Assembly: GCF_002979915.1 (NCBI RefSeq)
Contig: NZ_PCQA01000004.1
Location: 124,001-188,000, forward strand
Direction: 5' to 3'
DNA length: 64,000 nt
From: Arthrobacter sp. MYb213
Lineage (GTDB): Bacteria > Actinomycetota > Actinomycetes > Actinomycetales > Micrococcaceae
Shown in pieces: positions 9,102 through 18,335 of this stretch. The number at the start of each line of letters is the position of its first letter. Position 1 is the stretch's first letter. A program made the translations under genes and the position numbers. Below the pieces are notes generated by a model, which ran no database searches, was not told where the DNA came from, and was given only the letters and a program-made list of their open reading frames with translations.

Positions 9102-10337
9102 ATGCGCAAAACAACGGCTGAAGCCCAGCCTGCACCTTTGGATGCGCCCGGAAATGTGGGGGATGTGCGCAAGGCAAACCTGGCAAGAGTTTTAGCAGTC
9201 ATTGCCGGCGCCCACAGCGAGCATCGACTTTCTCGTGCGGACATTGCCACGCGCAGTAAACTCACCAAGGCCTCGGTCTCCAGCTTGGTCGCTGACCTGC
9301 TAGCAAGCGGATTGGTGATTGAAATTGGGGTACACCGAGACGGAGAACGTGGACGGCCCTCGGTAGGCCTGATATTAAACCCCGCACGCTGCGTAATCGG
9401 CATGGAAATCAACGTCGATTACATCTCCGCCGGGCTCGTGGACTTATCTGGAAAACTACTGACTCACCAGATTGTTCCGCGCCTGAATCGTGGGGTTAAC
9501 GCTGAACAGGTCATCGATGCTCTGAGCGAGCTCAGCAGTCAAATGCAGCAGGCTGCCGAGGCCCAAGATCTGAAGATCCTTGGTGGTGGACTTGCAGTGC
9601 CAGGTCTGGTCGATGAGAAAAGCTACACGGTGCTCCAGGCGCCAAACCTCGGCTGGGAAACTCAATCCTTGAACGTGCGAAAACTGCTGCGCGAAACGAA
9701 GAGCCGCTTCCGACTCTTTAACGAGGCGAACGCCTCGGCGCTGGCCCAGCAACAGCTGATGGGACCGGCCGAACGCGACTTCCTCTTCGTCTCCGGCGAG
9801 GTGGGTATTGGTGGCGGTCTGATTATCGATGCCGAACTTTTTGCCGGTCCACAGGGACATGCCGGCGAGCTGGGACATGTGGTGGTCCAGCCAGAAGGCA
9901 AGCCGTGCAGCTGCGGTGGACGCGGATGTCTAGAAACGGTTGCCGGGCAGGAAGCCATCCTGAGTGCGGCAAACCTTGGGGTGGCCGCTCGCGGAGCCTC
10001 GCGTCAGCAGCGGATTGAGCGTCTGTACCAAGCGTTGGAATCTGGGCAAGAATCGGCCAGCATTGCTGTGGCTGACGCCGGTAAGTCACTGGGTGTTGCC
10101 GTGGCCTCGGCGATGCGCCTATTCAACGTATCCACCGTGGTTTTTGGCGGACACTTTGCAGCCCTAGAGCAGTGGCTACTGCCGGCCACGACGCACAGTC
10201 TCACAACCCATGCCCCAAGCATCGCCAGCCAAGCACAACTGAGGTTTTCTCCGCTGGGGCAAACCGGTGCCCTGATCGGTGCAGCGCACAGCGTGGTGGG
10301 TGATTTACTAGAATCACCGCACCAGCTGGTGGGCTAA
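9102..10337 (+). CDS. ROK-family transcriptional repressor, XylR-like
   Basis: A 411-residue regulator with an N-terminal winged helix (about 20-90: LSRADIATRSKLTKASVSSLV, a typical MarR-like HTH) and a ROK sugar-kinase-like domain. The ROK zinc site is intact: GHAGELGH (His253, His259) and CSCGGRGCLE (Cys269, Cys271, Cys276). ATG at 9102 has AAGGAG six bases upstream. Its divergence from xylA and the xyl-like palindrome between them indicate that it represses the xylose operon and is relieved by xylose (inference from family). Its stop overlaps the convergent MerR gene by four bases. Confidence 0.85.
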   Translation: MRKTTAEAQPAPLDAPGNVGDVRKANLARVLAVIAGAHSEHRLSRADIATRSKLTKASVSSLVADLLASGLVIEIGVHRDGERGRPSVGLILNPARCVIGMEINVDYISAGLVDLSGKLLTHQIVPRLNRGVNAEQVIDALSELSSQMQQAAEAQDLKILGGGLAVPGLVDEKSYTVLQAPNLGWETQSLNVRKLLRETKSRFRLFNEANASALAQQQLMGPAERDFLFVSGEVGIGGGLIIDAELFAGPQGHAGELGHVVVQPEGKPCSCGGRGCLETVAGQEAILSAANLGVAARGASRQQRIERLYQALESGQESASIAVADAGKSLGVAVASAMRLFNVSTVVFGGHFAALEQWLLPATTHSLTTHAPSIASQAQLRFSPLGQTGALIGAAHSVVGDLLESPHQLVG

Positions 10338-11131
10338 GCTGCGCTAACCGGTTGCTGTAATTCGGTCACCCAATCGGATTGGTCTGCAGATTCGGAGCGC
10401 ACATAAAGTTCGCGGCATGGCCCGGAAGGAACTAGCCCGCGCGCTAAGACCTCTTCATGCACTGCCTGCCAGCTTTCATGGATAGTGTCCATGGCTCCCA
10501 AGTGCATCCCGCAGATTGCTTCGGATACCGCCGGCAACTCGATACTCTCGAAACCTTCACGGGCTTCAGCGTCTGTAGTGAAACCCGCAATGACTTCCAT
10601 GCCGTTCTCCGTGCCGGAGTATTGGGCGACAGGAGCGGCAAATTCTTGGCCGTCCAGAGCGGCGGCAATCTGGCCGAAAAGCGGACCGATGCGTCCGGCG
10701 ATTTCAGGTTGCTCGGCTACCGCGAAGCGTCCGGCAAGCAGACGCACCGCGGGCAGGGACTTGTGGATGATTTCGATGTGTGACATGAGCTTCTCCTTAG
10801 AGATTAGGCGTAGACGCCGTTCCACGTCGAGCAGTCGCTGGGTGGCCAACCGATGCTCGGACTCAACCTGCGCATGACGAATCTGCAGTAGTTCTGCAAT
10901 TTTCTGCGCGGTAGCTCCCTGATCTAGGATCAGGGAAATTTCCTCCAACCCAAAACCCAACTCGCGCAAGGCAACAATTCGATGCAAACGCTGAAGCTGC
11001 GATGGGTCATAGGAACGGTAACTACTGAACGGGTCTACATGGGCTGGTATGAGCAGACCGGACGTGTCCCAATGCCGCAACATGCGGTGGGTTACCTGAC
11101 CGATCTGTGCAAACGCCCCGATGGATAACAT
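10334..11131 (-). CDS. MerR-family regulator with GyrI-like effector domain
   Basis: A 265-residue BmrR/TipA-type activator. The N-terminal MerR winged helix (1-70) shows IGAFAQIGQVTHRMLRHWDTSGLL and the YRSYD wing. A dimerisation coiled coil follows (about 78-118), then a GyrI/AraC-effector-type domain (about 120-262) that usually binds amphipathic drugs. Its 3' end overlaps the ROK gene's stop region by four bases on the opposite strand. No obvious efflux target lies next to it; the divergent neighbour is purA, 263 bases away. Effector and target are unknown. Confidence 0.85.
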   Translation of the reverse strand: MLSIGAFAQIGQVTHRMLRHWDTSGLLIPAHVDPFSSYRSYDPSQLQRLHRIVALRELGFGLEEISLILDQGATAQKIAELLQIRHAQVESEHRLATQRLLDVERRLRLISKEKLMSHIEIIHKSLPAVRLLAGRFAVAEQPEIAGRIGPLFGQIAAALDGQEFAAPVAQYSGTENGMEVIAGFTTDAEAREGFESIELPAVSEAICGMHLGAMDTIHESWQAVHEEVLARGLVPSGPCRELYVRSESADQSDWVTELQQPVSAA

Positions 11132-11260
11132 GCTTTAGTTCTCCGCCCTCACACTGTGTCAGAGTCAAGTTTGCGCGAGAAAACAGTAGATATCTATGAA
11201 TAACACCGACAACCGTCATCTGAGCTCGAGATTCACTAATCGTTTCGGTAAACTTTGGTC

Positions 11261-11394
11261 GTAAGAGCCCCTAACTCTTACATTGCTCCCTTTGGGTCAA
11301 GTGAGAAGTACAGGGGCATATTTTTTGCCCGGCACCGTGCCGGGACGGCGTGAAGAACGCCGCAACCGCTGCTTTATGCAAGGGGGAGGATCCC
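11261..11394 (+). promoter_or_regulatory. Structured purA leader (two hairpins)
   Basis: Upstream of purA lie two compact inverted repeats. GTAAGAG/CTCTTAC at 11261-11281 has a 7-base loop; CCCGGCA/TGCCGGG at 11328-11344 has a 3-base loop and is preceded by a T6 run. Neither is followed by a U tract on the plus strand, so they are not simple terminators. They may fold in the 5' leader of purA or mark a regulator site. The ribosome site GGGAGGA (11384-11390) follows. Confidence 0.35.
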
Positions 11395-12684
11395 ATGCCA
11401 GCAATCGTGATCGTCGGAGCCCAGTGGGGCGATGAAGGTAAAGGCAAGGCTACCGATCTACTCGGTGGGCAGGTCGACTATGTAGTCAAGCCAAACGGCG
11501 GCAATAACGCCGGGCACACCGTGGTTGTCGGCGGTGAGAAGTACGAGCTAAAGCTCCTTCCGGCCGGCATTTTGTCGCCTAACGCCATTCCGATTATCGG
11601 TAACGGTTGTGTGGTGAACCTTGAGGCCCTCTTCGAAGAAATCGAAGGGTTGGAAGCTCGCGGCGCCGACACCTCGAAGCTGCGCGTCTCGGCTAATGCT
11701 CACCTGGTCGCTCCGTACCACCAGACCATGGACAAGGTCACCGAACGTTTCTTGGGTAAGCGTGCCATTGGCACCACCGGACGCGGCATCGGCCCGGCCT
11801 ACATGGATAAGGTCGGACGCCTAGGCATCCGTGTACAGGACGTCTTTGATGAGTCGATCCTGCGCCAGAAGGTTGAAGGTGCACTGCGCCAGAAGAATGA
11901 ACTGCTGGTGAAGATCTACAACCGTCGCACCGTGATCGTTGAGGACATTGTGCAGTACTTCCTGTCCTACGCGGACCGGTTGCGCCCGTTGATGATCGAT
12001 TCCACCTTCGAACTGAACAACGCCTTGGATGAGGGCAAGGTGGTCCTCATGGAGGGCGGCCAAGCAACCTTCCTGGATGTTGACCACGGCACCTACCCGT
12101 TCGTGACTTCCTCGAACCCTACCGCCGGCGGCGCCTCGGTCGGTTCCGGCATTGGCCCGACCCGAATCAGCCGTTCGATCGGTATTATCAAGGCTTACAC
12201 CACCCGTGTGGGTGCCGGACCGTTCCCTACCGAACTGTTCGACGACATGGGCATCTACCTGCAGACCACCGGCGGAGAATTCGGTGTTAACACCGGACGC
12301 CCACGTCGTTGTGGTTGGTACGACGCGGTACTGGCTCGTCACGCCTCGCGCGTGAACGGCTTCACCGATTACTTCGTGACCAAGCTGGATGTGCTGACAA
12401 ACATTAAGCAGATTCCAGTGTGCGTGGCCTACGACGTTGACGGTGTGCGTCACGACGAGATGCCGATGACGCAGACCGAGTTCCACCACGCGAAGCCGAT
12501 CTTCGAGTACTTCCCAGGCTGGACCGAGGATATTTCTGGGGCACGGACCATGGAAGATTTGCCAGAAAATGCACGTAACTACATTCTGGCTCTTGAGAAG
12601 ATCAGCGGCACTCGAATCTCCGCCATTGGCGTAGGCCCAGACCGCGATCAGACCATTGTGCGCCACGATCTGATCAACGACTAA
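11395..12684 (+). CDS. purA: Adenylosuccinate synthetase
   Basis: Catalyses GTP-dependent condensation of IMP with aspartate to adenylosuccinate, the first AMP-specific step. The 429 residues match the family. The N-terminal P-loop-like [11 protein letters not shown] with the catalytic Asp, the following [10 protein letters not shown] with its catalytic His, and the C-terminal loop with RRCGWYD are all present. I chose ATG at 11395 because GGGAGGA lies four bases upstream and the family begins at this Met. An in-frame GTG at 11350 would add 15 residues without support. It is monocistronic, closed by a long hairpin at 12712-12759. Confidence 0.96.
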   Translation: MPAIVIVGAQWGDEGKGKATDLLGGQVDYVVKPNGGNNAGHTVVVGGEKYELKLLPAGILSPNAIPIIGNGCVVNLEALFEEIEGLEARGADTSKLRVSANAHLVAPYHQTMDKVTERFLGKRAIGTTGRGIGPAYMDKVGRLGIRVQDVFDESILRQKVEGALRQKNELLVKIYNRRTVIVEDIVQYFLSYADRLRPLMIDSTFELNNALDEGKVVLMEGGQATFLDVDHGTYPFVTSSNPTAGGASVGSGIGPTRISRSIGIIKAYTTRVGAGPFPTELFDDMGIYLQTTGGEFGVNTGRPRRCGWYDAVLARHASRVNGFTDYFVTKLDVLTNIKQIPVCVAYDVDGVRHDEMPMTQTEFHHAKPIFEYFPGWTEDISGARTMEDLPENARNYILALEKISGTRISAIGVGPDRDQTIVRHDLIND

Positions 12685-12711
12685 CTCTTTAGTCCCAGAG
12701 AATTTCTGGGA

Positions 12712-12759
12712 AGAGCAATGCAGGCCCGGCGGAAAATTCCGCCGGGCCTGCATTGCTCT
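12712..12759. terminator. 23-bp perfect hairpin between convergent purA and symporter gene
   Basis: Perfect arms 12712-12734 and 12737-12759 with only AA at the centre, rich in GGCCCGGCGG. It lies 28 bases after the purA stop and 27 bases after the symporter stop on the other strand, so it can end both transcripts. There is no strong U tract on either side. Confidence 0.75.
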
Positions 12760-12785
12760 CGCCAGAGGTGAGCCGAGAGTAGTTG

Positions 12786-14303
12786 TTATTTGACGCCTGC
12801 GTCGACGCCTTCAACTTCAGCGGTACCTGCGACGCGTTGATTCCAATGTTCAATGACCTGCGCGGGGGTAGGCCTGGTGAGCAATGAAATGACGGTGAAG
12901 GTGACTGCGGAGGCGATGAGTCCAAAATAAATTGGTTCGTTGGCGTAGACGCCGTCGAACTTTTGTTCGGCCTGAATCTCTAGAATGATCATGGTGCCCA
13001 GTGTGACCAGCGTGCCGGCGGCCATTGACGCTGCTGCGCCAATGCCATTTCCACGTTTCCACAGCAATCCACCAATGATGGCCACCAGCAGCCCGCCGAC
13101 CAAGATGTCATAGGCGATCGTGAGTGCGGCAACCACATCATCCACAAGGATTGCCAGTGATACGGTCACGATTCCAAGTATCAATACCCAGATGCGGTTC
13201 GCCCGCACATCATGTTCTGGGTTTTCATCGGAATTGACGCTGATGGACTTACCAAACCAGCTGGCAACAAATGGAGTGACGTCGGTGCGAGCCACCGTGG
13301 CCGCAGCAATCAAAGCTCCGGAGGCGGTGGACATCATCGCGGCCACTGCCGCTGCCATCACCAAGCCACCGACGGCTACGGGAAGCAGCTGGGTGGCAAC
13401 TTCCGCGTAGACGACGTCCTTATTCGTATCTGCCCCGATAATGTCTGGCAGTGCGACCTTGGCGGCCATACCAATCACTGCTCCCGCGGCACCATAGATG
13501 ATGCAGTAAATCCCGGCGGTAGTTCCGCCCCAGCGGGCTACCTTGGGGCTCTTCGCGGTGAATACGCGCTGCCAGATATCCTGACCGATCAGCAGACCCA
13601 GCGTGTATACGACAAAGTACGTGATGATCGATTGCAGTCCGATGCCAGTGAAACTGAAGAACTCTGCATCTACGCGCTCACGGATGCCGTCCATGCCACC
13701 TGCGGCGTTTAATGCGAAAGGCAGCATCAGGCAGAAGATGCCTACCGTCTTAATGACGAACTGCACCTGATCAGCCAGGGTGATGGACCACATGCCGCCG
13801 ATGGTGGAATAGACGACCACAATGGCGCCGCCAATCGCGATGGCTAGCCACTTCTCCCAGCCGAAGAGAACCACAAAGATCGTCGCATACGCGCTGGTTG
13901 ATGTTGCGCAGAGCATCAAAGTGTAAGCGAGCATGACAATGCCCGAGGTGTTGGTGGCGGACTTGCTGCCATAGCGTAGCGTGAGCATTTGCGAAACGGT
14001 AAAGACCTTGAGGCGTTGCAAGGTGGGGGCAAAAGCCAGAGACAATAAGATCACTCCGGCCCCGATGGCAACGACTAGCCACATGCCGGAGATGCCCCAT
14101 TTATAGCCCAGACCTACGCCACCCACTGTCGACGCGCCGCCCAATACTACTGCCGCCATGGTGCCGGTGTAGAGGAACGGGCCGAGTCGGCGTCCGGCGA
14201 CGAGGTAGTCACTACTGTTCTTGGTGCGGGACTTGCCCCACCACCCGAAGAGCAGCATTGCCGCTAGGTACGCTGCAACGATTACTCCGTTGATGTATTC
14301 CAT
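12786..14303 (-). CDS. Sodium:solute symporter (SSS family)
   Basis: A 505-residue membrane transporter with about 13 hydrophobic helices. The SSS pattern is clear: the N-terminal YLVAGRRLGPF after helix 1, the GGASTVGGVGLGY unwound helix, and the sodium-site region MSTASGALIAAATV. The short charged C-terminus ends EGVDAGVK. Substrates of this family include proline, pantothenate, urea and carboxylates; this one cannot be assigned. It is divergent from the ThDP enzyme gene (start 14722). In several actinobacteria I recall similar ThDP genes next to such symporters, which would suggest import of the ThDP enzyme's substrate (weak inference). Confidence 0.85.
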   Translation of the reverse strand: MEYINGVIVAAYLAAMLLFGWWGKSRTKNSSDYLVAGRRLGPFLYTGTMAAVVLGGASTVGGVGLGYKWGISGMWLVVAIGAGVILLSLAFAPTLQRLKVFTVSQMLTLRYGSKSATNTSGIVMLAYTLMLCATSTSAYATIFVVLFGWEKWLAIAIGGAIVVVYSTIGGMWSITLADQVQFVIKTVGIFCLMLPFALNAAGGMDGIRERVDAEFFSFTGIGLQSIITYFVVYTLGLLIGQDIWQRVFTAKSPKVARWGGTTAGIYCIIYGAAGAVIGMAAKVALPDIIGADTNKDVVYAEVATQLLPVAVGGLVMAAAVAAMMSTASGALIAAATVARTDVTPFVASWFGKSISVNSDENPEHDVRANRIWVLILGIVTVSLAILVDDVVAALTIAYDILVGGLLVAIIGGLLWKRGNGIGAAASMAAGTLVTLGTMIILEIQAEQKFDGVYANEPIYFGLIASAVTFTVISLLTRPTPAQVIEHWNQRVAGTAEVEGVDAGVK

Positions 14304-14652
14304 GAATTGGGCTCGTGTTCTATGAGGTCGGATAGTCGAGGATTACCGAGAGGAAACATTAGTTGCTCAATAGGCTATTGGCTGGATGGATGTGTCGTCA
14401 AACACGTCACGCTCGTTACTGCCTTCATGAAGGGGCTTGGTCCCACATGGCCCTGAGGGTGCCACGGAGCGGCAGACCGCGATTATGACTGTGATGCAAC
14501 ACACTGACTTATCTGTGGGAAATTTATAGACAATTTGCCTTATGATATGCAGTCCTTCTAAGCAAGATGTCATATTTGCGTAGTAAATGCGTAACTTCGT
14601 GCATTGCTCACCGGCCTCTAGTACTGTTTCACGACGACGCAACGTTGCATCT

Positions 14653-14674
14653 GGTGCCTTGTGGCACCTTTTTT
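14653..14674 (+). terminator. Intrinsic terminator inside the leader of the ThDP enzyme gene
   Basis: GGTGCC (14653-14658), loop TTGT, GGCACC (14663-14668), then T6 (14669-14674). It ends 47 bases before the ATG at 14722 and points the same way as the gene. The nearest upstream plus-strand gene, purA, ends about 2 kb earlier and has its own hairpin. The likeliest roles are therefore attenuation of the downstream gene or the end of a short unannotated RNA. The rest of the 418-base gap holds a possible -10 TATGAT at 14541-14546 and an AATGC/GCATT hairpin near 14585-14604. I recognise no known riboswitch class. Confidence 0.6.
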
Positions 14675-14721
14675 CGTATCCGCGAACCAAGACTTTTATT
14701 CGATAGAAAGACGCCAAAAAG

Positions 14722-16377
14722 ATGAGTGAAAATGGTCAGCCGTCGACAAAGAAGTCGGCCGGACATGTCATTGTTGACACCCTTGTAGCCCATGGCGTGG
14801 AGCGTGCCTACGTTGTCCCCGGGGAAAGCTACCTAGACGTCCTTGACGGTCTGCATAATTCGACTATTGACACAGTTGTTTGCCGCCACGAAGGCGGAGC
14901 CACGTACATGGCCGAGGCAGAAGGAAAAATGCACCAGCGTCCGGGCATCGCGATGGTCACCCGTGGTCCGGGCGCCGCTAATGCCCACGTAGGATTGCAC
15001 ACCGCATGGCAGGACTCTACCCCTTTGGTGCTGTTCGTAGGCCTGATTCCTTTTGAGCACCGCGGCAAGGAAGCCTTCCAGGAGTTTGATCCGCGGGCCT
15101 GGTTCGGGACCGGCGCTAAACGTGTGATGGTCTTGGATCACCCGGATCGAGCCTCCGAAGTCGTCGCCGAAGCAATGTTTGCTGCGATGTCCGGCCGCCC
15201 TGGTCCGGTAGTTGTTGGTCTGCCCGAAGACATCATCACCCGCGAGGTTTCCGCCACGCTGCACCCGGAAATCCCGGTGGCCACCGGGGGCATGACCGTC
15301 ACCGATTGGAAGGCGCTACACGGCGCACTGCAGGAAGCGGATAAGCCACTGTTTATCTTCGGTGGTAATGACTGGACCCACGAAGGTGCAGCTGACTTCA
15401 CCCGCTGGCTCGAAGATCATGATCTACCGGCGGCAGCCGAATGGCGTTGCGAAGGCACCGTGCCGTTTAACTCTCCGTCCTATGTAGGGCCAATTGGGTA
15501 CGGCAGGCCCAAGCCAACTTATGACCTGCTGGAAGAAACGGATCTGTTGATCTTCGTTGGCACCGTACCGGGAGACGTGATCACCGATGGATTTAACGTC
15601 CGTCAAAACTGGGACAAGAAGAACTTCCTGGTCACCATCGACCCATCACTTAGGGGCCGGTCCGGTCCGGTCTCTCATCAGATCGTGGCTAAACCTGATG
15701 TCTTCGTTCGTGACCTGTTGCTGATGGACCTGCCGGTAAAAGATTCATGGCGTGAATGGACCGGACGCATGCGCGGCGAACAAGAAAAATTTGCCCAGTT
15801 GCCGCCTTCCATACCAACTTCAGGCCAGGCAAAGATGGATACCTTGATGGCAAATCTGGTTAACGCCCTTCCCGAAGATGCCATGGTCACCTTCGGCGCC
15901 GGTGAACACACCAACTGGGCGCACCGCTATTTCCCCACCAACGGTTACGCCTCAATGCTCTCGGCACGTAACGGCTCGATGGGCTACTCCATCCCTTCGG
16001 CGGTGGCCGCGTCACTGTCCTACCCACAGCGCCGCGTGGTCAGTATTGCCGGCGATGGTGAGTTCATGATGAACGGCCAAGAGCTTGCTACCGCCGCCCA
16101 ATATGGTGCCACCCCGCTGGTGGTTGTCATGGATAACCAGCAATACGGCACCATCCGCACCCACCAGGAACGCCATTACCCGGATCGCGTATCCGGTACC
16201 CAGCTGAAAAACCCGGATTTCGCTCTGATGGCACAGTCCTTCGGTGGCTACGGAGTGCGCGTGGAGAACGACGCTGACGTTCCTGCCGCCGTGGCTGCGG
16301 CGCTTGCCGCAATCGACAATGACAAGACCTTTGCCCTGATCCACCTGATCGTTGAGCAAGGGGTGAAAGCCTACTAA
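14722..16377 (+). CDS. Thiamine-diphosphate-dependent enzyme, acetolactate synthase-like
   Basis: A 551-residue three-domain ThDP enzyme (N-terminal Pyr domain, central domain, C-terminal PP domain). The ThDP-activating glutamate is Glu57 in CRHEGGAT. The Mg/ThDP motif is GDGEFMMNGQELATAAQ, followed by the Asn side of the motif in VVMDNQQYGTIR. No FAD-specific or valine-feedback subunit is encoded nearby, so it is unlikely to be the biosynthetic acetolactate synthase. A 2-oxo-acid decarboxylase or carboligase of catabolism is more plausible; the substrate is unknown. The start ATG has only a weak GAAAG upstream. Its leader carries an intrinsic terminator, and a 13-bp hairpin follows its stop. 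Confidence 0.8.
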   Translation: MSENGQPSTKKSAGHVIVDTLVAHGVERAYVVPGESYLDVLDGLHNSTIDTVVCRHEGGATYMAEAEGKMHQRPGIAMVTRGPGAANAHVGLHTAWQDSTPLVLFVGLIPFEHRGKEAFQEFDPRAWFGTGAKRVMVLDHPDRASEVVAEAMFAAMSGRPGPVVVGLPEDIITREVSATLHPEIPVATGGMTVTDWKALHGALQEADKPLFIFGGNDWTHEGAADFTRWLEDHDLPAAAEWRCEGTVPFNSPSYVGPIGYGRPKPTYDLLEETDLLIFVGTVPGDVITDGFNVRQNWDKKNFLVTIDPSLRGRSGPVSHQIVAKPDVFVRDLLLMDLPVKDSWREWTGRMRGEQEKFAQLPPSIPTSGQAKMDTLMANLVNALPEDAMVTFGAGEHTNWAHRYFPTNGYASMLSARNGSMGYSIPSAVAASLSYPQRRVVSIAGDGEFMMNGQELATAAQYGATPLVVVMDNQQYGTIRTHQERHYPDRVSGTQLKNPDFALMAQSFGGYGVRVENDADVPAAVAAALAAIDNDKTFALIHLIVEQGVKAY

Positions 16378-16391
16378 GGCTTTCTGCGACG

Positions 16392-16436
16392 TACTACCGT
16401 CGGCCAGTGGAGGTTCGCCATTCGCCGACGGTAGTA
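16392..16436 (+). terminator. Hairpin after the ThDP enzyme gene
   Basis: Arms TACTACCGTCGGC (16392-16404) and its perfect complement at 16424-16436, with a 19-base loop, 15 bases after the stop codon. No U tract follows, so termination is probable but not certain. Confidence 0.6.
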
Positions 16437-16555
16437 GGCCGACCAAGGATAAATCACACCTTGATCGTCTTGGCATGCTCGGTCTGAAGGTTTAAGCTGA
16501 ATTCTTACCCAAGATGTGAGCATTCCTAAACCTACGCACCAAGTCGGAGAATCTG

Positions 16556-16924
16556 ATGGCACAAATGAGCGAAGAGCTCATTGAGCAGTGGGCTGATGCC
16601 ACTGCCGAAATCTACAACGAGTCCCTTTCCGGTATTAGCCTCACCCGTATGCCGGCTGCCGTTGCGCAGTACATAGATCTCTTTGCGCAAAGTGAAAACC
16701 TGACCTTCACACGTGAAGCTACTCCACTGGACTACTTTGAACGTCACCCTTTCCTAGCAATCAGCGCGATCCTCAACAATGCCGAGGCGCTAGAAGCCCT
16801 CGACGAAGATCAGCAAGAAGCACTGGATGAGATGGTTGGATTCACCGAAGCTTGGTACAACTTCGACCAAGAGCAGGAGCCCGAGTTGGGTACTTCCGAG
16901 GCCGACGACGAAGAAGACTGGTAA
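16556..16924 (+). CDS. Small acidic protein of unknown function
   Basis: A 122-residue protein I do not recognise. It is strongly acidic, with a C-terminal tail rich in Glu and Asp (EPELGTSEADDEEDW), mostly predicted helical, and with no signal peptide or membrane segment, so it is probably cytoplasmic. GGAGA lies about eight bases before the ATG, which supports it as a real gene. It stands alone between the ThDP enzyme and the SRPBCC-type gene. No catalytic motif is visible. Confidence 0.65.
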   Translation: MAQMSEELIEQWADATAEIYNESLSGISLTRMPAAVAQYIDLFAQSENLTFTREATPLDYFERHPFLAISAILNNAEALEALDEDQQEALDEMVGFTEAWYNFDQEQEPELGTSEADDEEDW

Positions 16925-17061
16925 ACCCAGTACAACAACTGCATAAGCCAATCGATGCGCGCTCCCGCGCACCGGTTGGCTTTTCTGTTATTTGGGGCCG
17001 AGGGTCAAGCGAGTTGAGCGGTGGTATTCCATTAAATGCATGGGAGTGGGACGATTCGAGT

Positions 17062-17493
17062 ATGAGCCAGTTCAGTGTTTTTGAAAGCACCGTGGTGATT
17101 CACTTGCCGGTGCACCGTGTCTGGGAATTGTTGACCGATTGGACCGCGGCTCCCTTGTGGATGCCGGGTATCGCCACCATGCATTCGGATGACGTGCAGT
17201 TGCGCGTTGGCACGAATTTGATCTATCGGGTGGGTGGACACGAGCGACGTTATGAAATCCATGATCTAATCGAAAATCGTTTGCTCGTGGCACATACCTC
17301 TGAGAACCCGGATGGCTTGTCCTATCGTTTTGATCTGAAAGACGATGCCGGATACACCGAAGTGGTGCTTCAGGTTGCGGTAATTAACCCGGATTTAGGC
17401 GTTCAAGAGTGTGAAGAGCTTGCCAGGTCGGTCCGTGAAGCCGAAGGGGACATGCTTGATCAGCTCAGATTTTATGCCGAGCAGGCCCCTTAG
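17062..17493 (+). CDS. SRPBCC-fold protein (polyketide cyclase/dehydrase-like)
   Basis: A 143-residue START-like domain that usually binds a hydrophobic ligand in a cavity. It opens with a beta strand (FESTVVIHLPVHRVWELLTDW, the 'P..VW..L.D' signature), then APLWMPGIATM, strand-rich middle segments and a long C-terminal helix (CEELARSVREAEGDMLDQLRFYAEQ), which is the full fold. ATG at 17062 is the first start matching the family; the upstream in-frame region does not fit it. The ribosome site is weak. Its stop overlaps the convergent deacetylase gene by four bases. Ligand unknown. Confidence 0.75.
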   Translation: MSQFSVFESTVVIHLPVHRVWELLTDWTAAPLWMPGIATMHSDDVQLRVGTNLIYRVGGHERRYEIHDLIENRLLVAHTSENPDGLSYRFDLKDDAGYTEVVLQVAVINPDLGVQECEELARSVREAEGDMLDQLRFYAEQAP

Positions 17494-18230
17494 GGGTTCG
17501 TCTTAATTCGATGGTCGTAGGCCTTTGCTGGCTTAAAGTCAGTTCCGGCGAATAGCTGGTCCACGGTGACCAGGGTGTATCCGGCATCGTGAAGTTTGCT
17601 CACTAGTTGTGGCACCGCTTTGACCGAGCTCTCGTGAATGTCATGCATCAAAATAATCGAGCCGGGCTTGGCTTCTTCGAGGGCAATTTTGACGGTCTTT
17701 TGTGGGTCGTGGTGTTTCCAATCCAGCGTGTCAACGTCCCACAACACCAGTGGGTAGGGGATCAGCCAGTCATAGACGGCGCCGTGGGTGCCATAAGGCG
17801 GACGAAGAATCTGCGGTTTCACGCCGGCGGCTTGTTCAATTGCCTCATCGGTCCACTGCACCTCGTGTTCAATACCCTCGGCGGTTAACTTAGTGATGTC
17901 TTTATGGTCAAAGGTGTGGCTGCCTATTTGGTGCCCCTCGTCAACCATGCGCTTAAGCGTCTTGGGGTATTTCTTCACGTTCTTGCCCAGTACAAAGAAT
18001 GTGGCCGGCGTGTGCTGTTCGGACAATTCATCGAGTAGGCGATTTGTGTACTCTCCGGGGCCATCATCGAAGGTTAGCGCGACGCATTTGGTGGTTGCGC
18101 AGTCCACTGCAGGTGGCGTGGCAACGGGCTCGGGCTGTGGTTCGGATGGCTGGGAGGCGCAACCTGCGAGCAGGAGAATGCCAAGAAACAGTGCGCTGAG
18201 CCGAAGGATGACGCTGGAAGACATGCTCAT
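17490..18230 (-). CDS. Polysaccharide deacetylase lipoprotein (CE4, NodB domain), copy 1
   Basis: A 246-residue lipoprotein with a signal peptide, lipobox LLAGC (Cys24), and a Pro/Glu-rich linker. The NodB domain has all CE4 motifs: TFDDGP (catalytic and metal Asp55-Asp56), metal ligands His105 and His109 in SHTFDHK, RPPYGTH, DVDTLDWKH and the HDIHESS histidine. The expected reaction is zinc-dependent N-deacetylation of a cell-wall glycan such as peptidoglycan, at the outer membrane face. A close paralogue lies at 25730-26578. It is upstream of nothing obvious; the MFS gene starts further right on the same strand. Confidence 0.9.
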   Translation of the reverse strand: MSMSSSVILRLSALFLGILLLAGCASQPSEPQPEPVATPPAVDCATTKCVALTFDDGPGEYTNRLLDELSEQHTPATFFVLGKNVKKYPKTLKRMVDEGHQIGSHTFDHKDITKLTAEGIEHEVQWTDEAIEQAAGVKPQILRPPYGTHGAVYDWLIPYPLVLWDVDTLDWKHHDPQKTVKIALEEAKPGSIILMHDIHESSVKAVPQLVSKLHDAGYTLVTVDQLFAGTDFKPAKAYDHRIKTNP

Positions 18231-18335
18231 CTATTCAGCTTCTCGCTCATCCGGTGGCAACGCAAAACTGCCACGCCTTCGCTCAGTGACTTCGTAGCCA
18301 GTGCATAGGGAACGCGGTGAGGGTCAAGGCGCTAG

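Noticed and set aside
11328-11344. CCCGGCA/TGCCGGG hairpin as a terminator for the MerR gene or purA leader
   Set aside because: The T6 run is on the wrong side for the plus strand and reads A6 on the minus strand, so neither direction gives a U tail.
14440-14480. CCTGAGGGTGCC block as part of a TPP riboswitch upstream of the ThDP enzyme
   Set aside because: The conserved TPP elements (CUGAGA, ACCUGAU, GGxUAAUxCC) are missing and the block lies upstream of the probable promoter.
16852-17061. Upstream extension of the SRPBCC protein
   Set aside because: It overlaps the acidic protein's 3' end, is Arg-rich and unlike the family; ATG 17062 is the natural start.
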